The notes under the pieces: generated by a model
The model's input: the letters and a program-made list of their open reading frames with translations, nothing else
Databases searched by the model: none
Told to the model about the DNA's origin: nothing
Assembly (NCBI GenBank): GCA_900541285.1
Contig: UQJA01000078.1
Location: forward strand, 1 to 9,569
Reading direction: 5' to 3'
Length of the DNA: 9,569 nucleotides
Origin: an uncultured Collinsella sp.
Lineage (GTDB): Bacteria > Actinomycetota > Coriobacteriia > Coriobacteriales > Coriobacteriaceae
Program-made: the position numbers and the translations under genes
Part shown: positions 6,062-9,569 of the stretch, one piece after another
Position numbering within the stretch: the stretch's first letter is position 1
Layout of the letters: each line of letters starts with the position of its first letter

Positions 6062-6508
6062 TTACTCGGCGAGCTGCTTTAGCACATCGCAGGCGATCTC
6101 GATGGCATCGTCGATGCAGCCGGGGCAGCTGCGGAGCGGACCCTTGTCCGATCCGATGCCCTTGAGCGTGCCGCAGACGGTCGTCGTGTTCTTCTCGCCA
6201 AAACGCTTTGCGATTTCGCGCGACAGCTTGTAGGTCTGGCCCTTGGTCTTGGGGTTTTCCATGCCGTCGCTCATTACAAAGCCCATGATGGCCACGGCGC
6301 CCGAGATGGCGCCGCAGGTTTCGGTCATGCCGCCCATGCCGGCGCCAAAGCCCTCGGTAAGGGTAAAGGCGGTCTGGGGGTCGAGCCCGACGGCAGGTGC
6401 GAGCGTGCAGGCAACGGCCTGGGCGCAGTTAAAGCCACGGGCGTGGTATTCGGCAGCCTGAGCCTGGCAGGCCGCGGTGTCGAGCTGGGCGATATCGATT
6501 TGCTTCAT
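6062..6508 (-). CDS. C_GCAxxG_C_C family (putative redox-active) protein
   Basis: A 148-residue protein of the C_GCAxxG_C_C family, small cysteine-rich proteins common in anaerobes and presumed to bind a metal or take part in redox reactions; no activity is established. Conserved cysteines are Cys28 in GFNCAQAV, Cys65 in ETCGAISG after the glycine-rich GFGAGMGGM, Cys112 in VCG, and Cys128, Cys131 and Cys140 in the SCPGC region. No signal peptide or membrane segment is seen, so it is probably cytosolic. The ATG at 6508 has AAGGAG six bases upstream. An in-frame ATG 27 codons further up (MKLSTITC), with a weaker GAGG, would add a threonine-rich stretch unlike the family. It is divergent from metY. 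Whether it shares sulfur-related regulation with metY is unknown. Confidence 0.85.
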   Translation of the reverse strand: MKQIDIAQLDTAACQAQAAEYHARGFNCAQAVACTLAPAVGLDPQTAFTLTEGFGAGMGGMTETCGAISGAVAIMGFVMSDGMENPKTKGQTYKLSREIAKRFGEKNTTTVCGTLKGIGSDKGPLRSCPGCIDDAIEIACDVLKQLAE

Positions 6509-6738
6509 CGTTGTCTCCTTGGTTACGGTGTACCCGCCTATGGTACCCGTGACGGTGCATGTAATCGTCGAGAGCTTCATGTATGCCTCATTTTTCTCTG
6601 TCAAGCAAACGCCAAGGCTTGAGATAAATACCCCTGATCAATTTGTCCCTTAACCTACCTTGGGGATGGGTTGAGAGGGGTGCGGGGTAGCGGTATCGTG
6701 AACCGAATAAAACTAAAACCCAGGCAAGGGAGCTAGAT
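6509..6738. other. Divergent intergenic region, C_GCAxxG gene / metY
   Basis: 230 bases separate the two divergent genes. The plus side holds the metY promoter. On the minus side a perfect TTGACA (6598-6603) lies about 90 bases before the C_GCAxxG gene, but the best -10 (TACATG, spacing 15) is poor. The leader contains an imperfect inverted repeat (about 6523-6555, arms around GTACC and GGTAC) that could fold close to the start codon. No SAM or T-box riboswitch features were seen. Confidence 0.35.
6671..6699 (+). promoter_or_regulatory. metY promoter
   Basis: TTGAGA (6671-6676) and TATCGT (6694-6699) are separated by exactly 17 bases. The predicted start of transcription, near 6706, leaves a leader of about 33 bases carrying AAGGGAG (6726-6732) before the metY ATG. 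Such a short leader leaves no room for a riboswitch. Confidence 0.6.
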
Positions 6739-8022
6739 ATGAGCGAGCAGACCATCGGTACCACATGTGTTCAGGGCGGCTATCACCCGGGAGATGCCGA
6801 GCCGCGCCAGGTGCCCATCTACCAGTCCACCACGTGGAAGTACGACACGTCTGAGCACATGGGCAAGCTGTTTGACCTGGAGGAGTCGGGCTACTTCTAC
6901 AGCCGTCTGCAGAACCCCACGTGCGATTTGGTTGCCGCCAAGATCTGCGAGATGGAGGGAGGCACCGCCGCGATGCTCACGAGCTCGGGCATGGCTGCGA
7001 ATTTCCTCGCGATCTTTAACGTGGCCGGTGCCGGCGATCATGTGGTCGCAAGCTCTGCCATTTACGGCGGCACCTACAACCTGCTCGCCCATACTATGGA
7101 GCGCATGGGTCTGACCTGCACGTTTGTTGCTCCCGACTGCACCGACGAGGAGCTCGAGGCAGCCTTTGAGCCCAATACCAAGCTCGTCTTTGGCGAGACG
7201 ATTGCCAACCCCGCCCTTGCCGTGCTCGATATTGAGCGCTTTGCCAAGGCCGCGCACGACCACGGCGTACCGCTGATGGTCGACAACACCTTCCCGACGC
7301 CCGTGATGTGCCGTCCCTTTGAGTGGGGCGCCGACATCGTCACGCACTCCACCACTAAGTACATGGATGGCCATGCGGCCTACCTGGGCGGCGTGATCGT
7401 CGATCACGGCCAGTTTGACTGGATGGCCCATGCGGATAAGTTCCCGGGTCTCACCACGCCCGACGAGAGCTACCACGGCGTGACGTATGCCGAGAAGTTC
7501 GGTCGCGAGGGTGCCTTCATTACCAAGGCAACCGCTCAGCTCATGCGCGACCTCGGCCCCATGCAGAACCCGCAGGCGGCGTTCTTCCTGAACAGCTCGC
7601 TCGAGAGCCTGCATGTGCGTATGCCGCGCCATTGCGAGAACGGTCTGGCGGTCGCCAAGTTCCTGCAGGGCCATCCCAAGGTGCGCTTCGTGAGCTATCC
7701 GGGCCTGGAGGGCGACAAGTACTACGACATGGCTCAGAAGTACATGCCCAACGGTACCTGCGGCGTCGTGAGCTTTGGCTTTACCGGTGGTCGTGCGGCG
7801 GCCGAGACCTTTATGAAGAGTCTTAAGCTCGCCCAGATTGCCACGCACGTGGCCGATGCTCGCACCTGCTGCCTGCACCCGGCAAACGCCACCCATCGCC
7901 AGATGAACGACGAGGAGCTCATCGCCTGCGGCATCTCCGCCGACATGGTGCGCCTGTCGTGCGGCCTTGAGGACACGGCCGATCTGATTGCCGACCTTGA
8001 GCAGGCGCTCGAGCAGTGCTAG
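6739..8022 (+). CDS. metY: O-acetylhomoserine sulfhydrylase
   Basis: A 427-residue PLP enzyme of the Cys/Met-metabolism (gamma) family. MetY uses O-acetylhomoserine plus sulfide to give homocysteine and acetate, the direct sulfhydrylation route to methionine. The PLP-binding lysine is Lys207 in HSTTKYMDGH. Asp182 (VDNT) should contact the pyridine nitrogen, SSGMAA (82-87) the phosphate, and Arg405 in VRLSCGLED the substrate carboxylate. The insertion around 235-250 (FPGLTTPDESYHGVTY) is characteristic of MetY and absent from shorter MetB or methionine gamma-lyase proteins, as is the 427-residue length. The ATG start follows AAGGGAG. It is monocistronic, with its own promoter and terminator. 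Sulfide could come from the cysteine desulfidase at 802-2121; this is inference. Methionine gamma-lyase or O-succinylhomoserine activity is a less likely alternative. Confidence 0.9.
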   Translation: MSEQTIGTTCVQGGYHPGDAEPRQVPIYQSTTWKYDTSEHMGKLFDLEESGYFYSRLQNPTCDLVAAKICEMEGGTAAMLTSSGMAANFLAIFNVAGAGDHVVASSAIYGGTYNLLAHTMERMGLTCTFVAPDCTDEELEAAFEPNTKLVFGETIANPALAVLDIERFAKAAHDHGVPLMVDNTFPTPVMCRPFEWGADIVTHSTTKYMDGHAAYLGGVIVDHGQFDWMAHADKFPGLTTPDESYHGVTYAEKFGREGAFITKATAQLMRDLGPMQNPQAAFFLNSSLESLHVRMPRHCENGLAVAKFLQGHPKVRFVSYPGLEGDKYYDMAQKYMPNGTCGVVSFGFTGGRAAAETFMKSLKLAQIATHVADARTCCLHPANATHRQMNDEELIACGISADMVRLSCGLEDTADLIADLEQALEQC

Positions 8023-8091
8023 GCTAGCGTGCGTGCGAGGCGTGGGACGGCTTTTCGGCTGACGACGTCCTCATAGTTCCGATTCCGTAGG

Positions 8092-8138
8092 CGGGACCCC
8101 GATCGTGTCCGTTTGTAGGCGATTGGGGTCCCGTTTTT
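8092..8138 (+). terminator. metY terminator, close upstream of the MFS gene
   Basis: Arms 8092-8105 and 8120-8133 form a 14-bp stem with one G-T wobble around a 14-base loop, followed by TTTTT (8134-8138). Only 25 bases separate the T tract from the downstream ATG, so it also sits where the MFS promoter would be expected. Confidence 0.88.
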
Positions 8139-8163
8139 GCGTTGCACGATAGAAAGGATATAC

Positions 8164-9468
8164 ATGGAGAAAACTGCCGAGCAGCTGCGCCGCGAACACA
8201 TTGCCCTAGAGGGCGACACCCACGGTAAGAATAAATGGGCGATTCTGTTCACCGTGCTCGTCATGACCTTTATGGCGTGTCTGGATGCGAGCATCGTGAC
8301 GGTGGCGCTCCCGGTGATGCAAAAGGAGCTGGGGGTGGGTCTCGACCGCATTCAGCTCGTGAGCTCGGTGTATCTGCTCGCGACGTGCGTCGCCATGCTG
8401 CCGTTTGGCCGCTTGGGCGATGTGCGCGGCAAGGTGAATGTGTTCCAGCTTGGTGTAATCGTCTTTACGGGTGGCTCGTTGCTTTGCGGGCTTTCGGCTT
8501 CGCTTGAGGTGCTTATCTTGGCGCGTTTCGTGCAGGGCATTGGCTGTGCCGCCGCGATGGCCAACAATATGGGCATCATCACCGAGTCGTTTCCGGCGCG
8601 TGAGCGCGGCCGTGCCATGGGCATTCTGGCGACCTTTGTGGCTCTTGGCATGATGTGCGGCCCCGTGCTCGGCGGCGTGCTGGTGGCGAGCTTTCCCTGG
8701 GAGAGCATCTTCCTTATCAATCTGCCCATTGGCGTAATCTCGTTTATCGTGGGACTCTATACGCTGCCGCATGTGAAGCCGGAGGCTGGCGAACGCCCTA
8801 TGCCGTTGACAGAGGCGGCGCGTCGCTGCTTTGCGAGCTCGGCTTTCACGATTAACCTGGCTTGCATGCTTATCGTGTTCGTGGGTATCGGTGCCTCCGA
8901 GTTTGTGCTGCCGTTCTACTTTCAGGACGCCCACGGCTTTAGCTCCGATATCTCCGGCCTGTTGTTTTTGGCGATGCCGGTCGTGAATGCCTTTGTGGGC
9001 CCGCTTTCGGGCTCGGTGTCCGACCGTGTTGGTTGTGAAGCGCCCACGGCCGTTGGCCTGGGCGTGTACGTGTGCGGTCTCTTTGCGGTGAGCACGCTTG
9101 ACGAGCACTCTTCCATCTTGATGATCGTGTGCTGCGTTGCGTTTATGTCGTGCGGCACGTCGATCTTCCAGAGTCCCAATAATTCGCTGTATATGGGTTC
9201 GGCTCCGCGTGAGGCGCTTGGCTTTGCGGGCAGCTTGAGCAGCTTGGCGCGCTATGCGGGCATAGCGCTGGGTATTACGGCGGCGTCGCGCATCCTGTAT
9301 GGACAGACGAGCGCGGCGATGGGCAAGACGGTCACGAGCTATGTGGCGGGTCGTCCGGACGTGTTCCTCTTTGGCTTCCGTTTGGTATTCTACGTGCTGA
9401 TGGCCGTTGCTACCGTGGGCTTTGCGCTCACATTGGTACGTTTGGTGAGGACGCGCACCCGGCATTAG
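8164..9468 (+). CDS. MFS transporter, DHA2-like drug/proton antiporter
   Basis: A 434-residue inner-membrane protein of the major facilitator superfamily, probably a proton-coupled efflux pump. About 12 hydrophobic segments are visible; the first (about residues 24-50) contains LDASIVTVALP, the LDxTIVNVALP-type signature of DHA2 (EmrB/QacA-like) exporters. Motif A GRLGDVRGK lies in the loop after segment 2. Motif C-type GPVLGGV lies in segment 5, typical of antiporters. DHA2 members usually have 14 segments and about 470-510 residues, so this one appears to lack the extra central pair. The ATG at 8164 follows AGAAAGGA five bases upstream; an earlier TTG at 8137 overlaps the terminator and is rejected. 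No regulator gene is adjacent. Substrate cannot be predicted; a solute exporter other than a drug pump is possible. Confidence 0.88.
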   Translation: MEKTAEQLRREHIALEGDTHGKNKWAILFTVLVMTFMACLDASIVTVALPVMQKELGVGLDRIQLVSSVYLLATCVAMLPFGRLGDVRGKVNVFQLGVIVFTGGSLLCGLSASLEVLILARFVQGIGCAAAMANNMGIITESFPARERGRAMGILATFVALGMMCGPVLGGVLVASFPWESIFLINLPIGVISFIVGLYTLPHVKPEAGERPMPLTEAARRCFASSAFTINLACMLIVFVGIGASEFVLPFYFQDAHGFSSDISGLLFLAMPVVNAFVGPLSGSVSDRVGCEAPTAVGLGVYVCGLFAVSTLDEHSSILMIVCCVAFMSCGTSIFQSPNNSLYMGSAPREALGFAGSLSSLARYAGIALGITAASRILYGQTSAAMGKTVTSYVAGRPDVFLFGFRLVFYVLMAVATVGFALTLVRLVRTRTRH

Positions 9469-9548
9469 CGTGTTGGGAGACTGTCTGCCACGATTCGCGC
9501 CGTCCCAAAAAGACTGGTTTGTGGTGCGATGCGGCTTGTGGGGCGGGC

Positions 9549-9559
9549 GGGGGGGGGGG
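9549..9559 (+). repeat. Eleven-base G homopolymer
   Basis: An uninterrupted run of 11 G follows GGGCGGGC, about 80 bases after the MFS stop codon and 10 bases from the end of the window. It lies outside any gene seen here. Such a tract is prone to slippage in cells and to error in sequencing. Confidence 0.85.
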
Positions 9560-9569
9560 ATCGTCAGGA

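Noticed and set aside
6706..6738. SAM riboswitch or T-box upstream of metY
   Set aside because: The predicted leader is only about 33 bases and has no conserved riboswitch core or terminator-antiterminator pair.
8206..9465. Long open frame opposite the MFS gene
   Set aside because: It is a very His/Arg/Gln-rich product, the expected reverse reading of hydrophobic membrane-protein codons. No ribosome binding site or motif supports it.
1..9569. CRISPR array, insertion sequence, tRNA gene or toxin-antitoxin pair
   Set aside because: No regularly spaced repeats, transposase motifs, tRNA-like cloverleaf ends or paired small genes were found on either strand.

Overview
The window looks like an ordinary chromosomal segment of a GC-rich, anaerobic actinobacterium. 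A gut member of the Coriobacteriia such as Collinsella fits best. The support is a four-domain S1 protein with an actinobacterial-type N-terminus, frequent TTG and GTG starts, type A RNase P RNA, and oxygen-sensitive or anaerobe-associated families (an Fe-S cysteine desulfidase and a C_GCAxxG_C_C protein). The genus is an inference; no 16S rRNA gene or other taxonomic marker is present.

Layout, left to right. An end-of-gene hairpin (1-33) and rpiB (minus) are followed by a divergent intergenic region holding a perfect 16-bp palindrome that looks like an operator. Next is a cysteine desulfidase family gene (cyuA-like, plus), which meets a HAD phosphatase gene (minus) tail to tail; the two stop codons share one CTAG. 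After a divergent promoter region comes rpsA (plus, TTG start) with a strong terminator. Then follow a 300-base structured intergenic region, rnpB (RNase P RNA), a second structured intergenic region with nested inverted repeats, and yigZ (plus, TTG start) with a strong terminator. A C_GCAxxG_C_C redox-type gene (minus) is divergent from metY (plus), which has a good promoter and terminator. An MFS efflux gene (plus) begins only 25 bases after the metY terminator. The window ends with an 11-base G tract.

How the genes relate. Most are single-gene transcription units. rpsA and rnpB belong to translation and tRNA maturation, and rpiB to the pentose phosphate pathway. A sulfur theme may link the cysteine desulfidase, which releases sulfide from cysteine, to MetY, which consumes sulfide to make homocysteine. 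They are more than 4 kb apart and not one operon, so this link is metabolic inference only.

I found no mobile element, CRISPR array, phage gene or clear defence system. The least explained parts are the two structured intergenic stretches flanking rnpB. The upstream one can form two mutually exclusive helices. The downstream one has nested inverted repeats and a duplicated 8-mer copied from the RNase P P1 strand. These are the best candidates for something undescribed.
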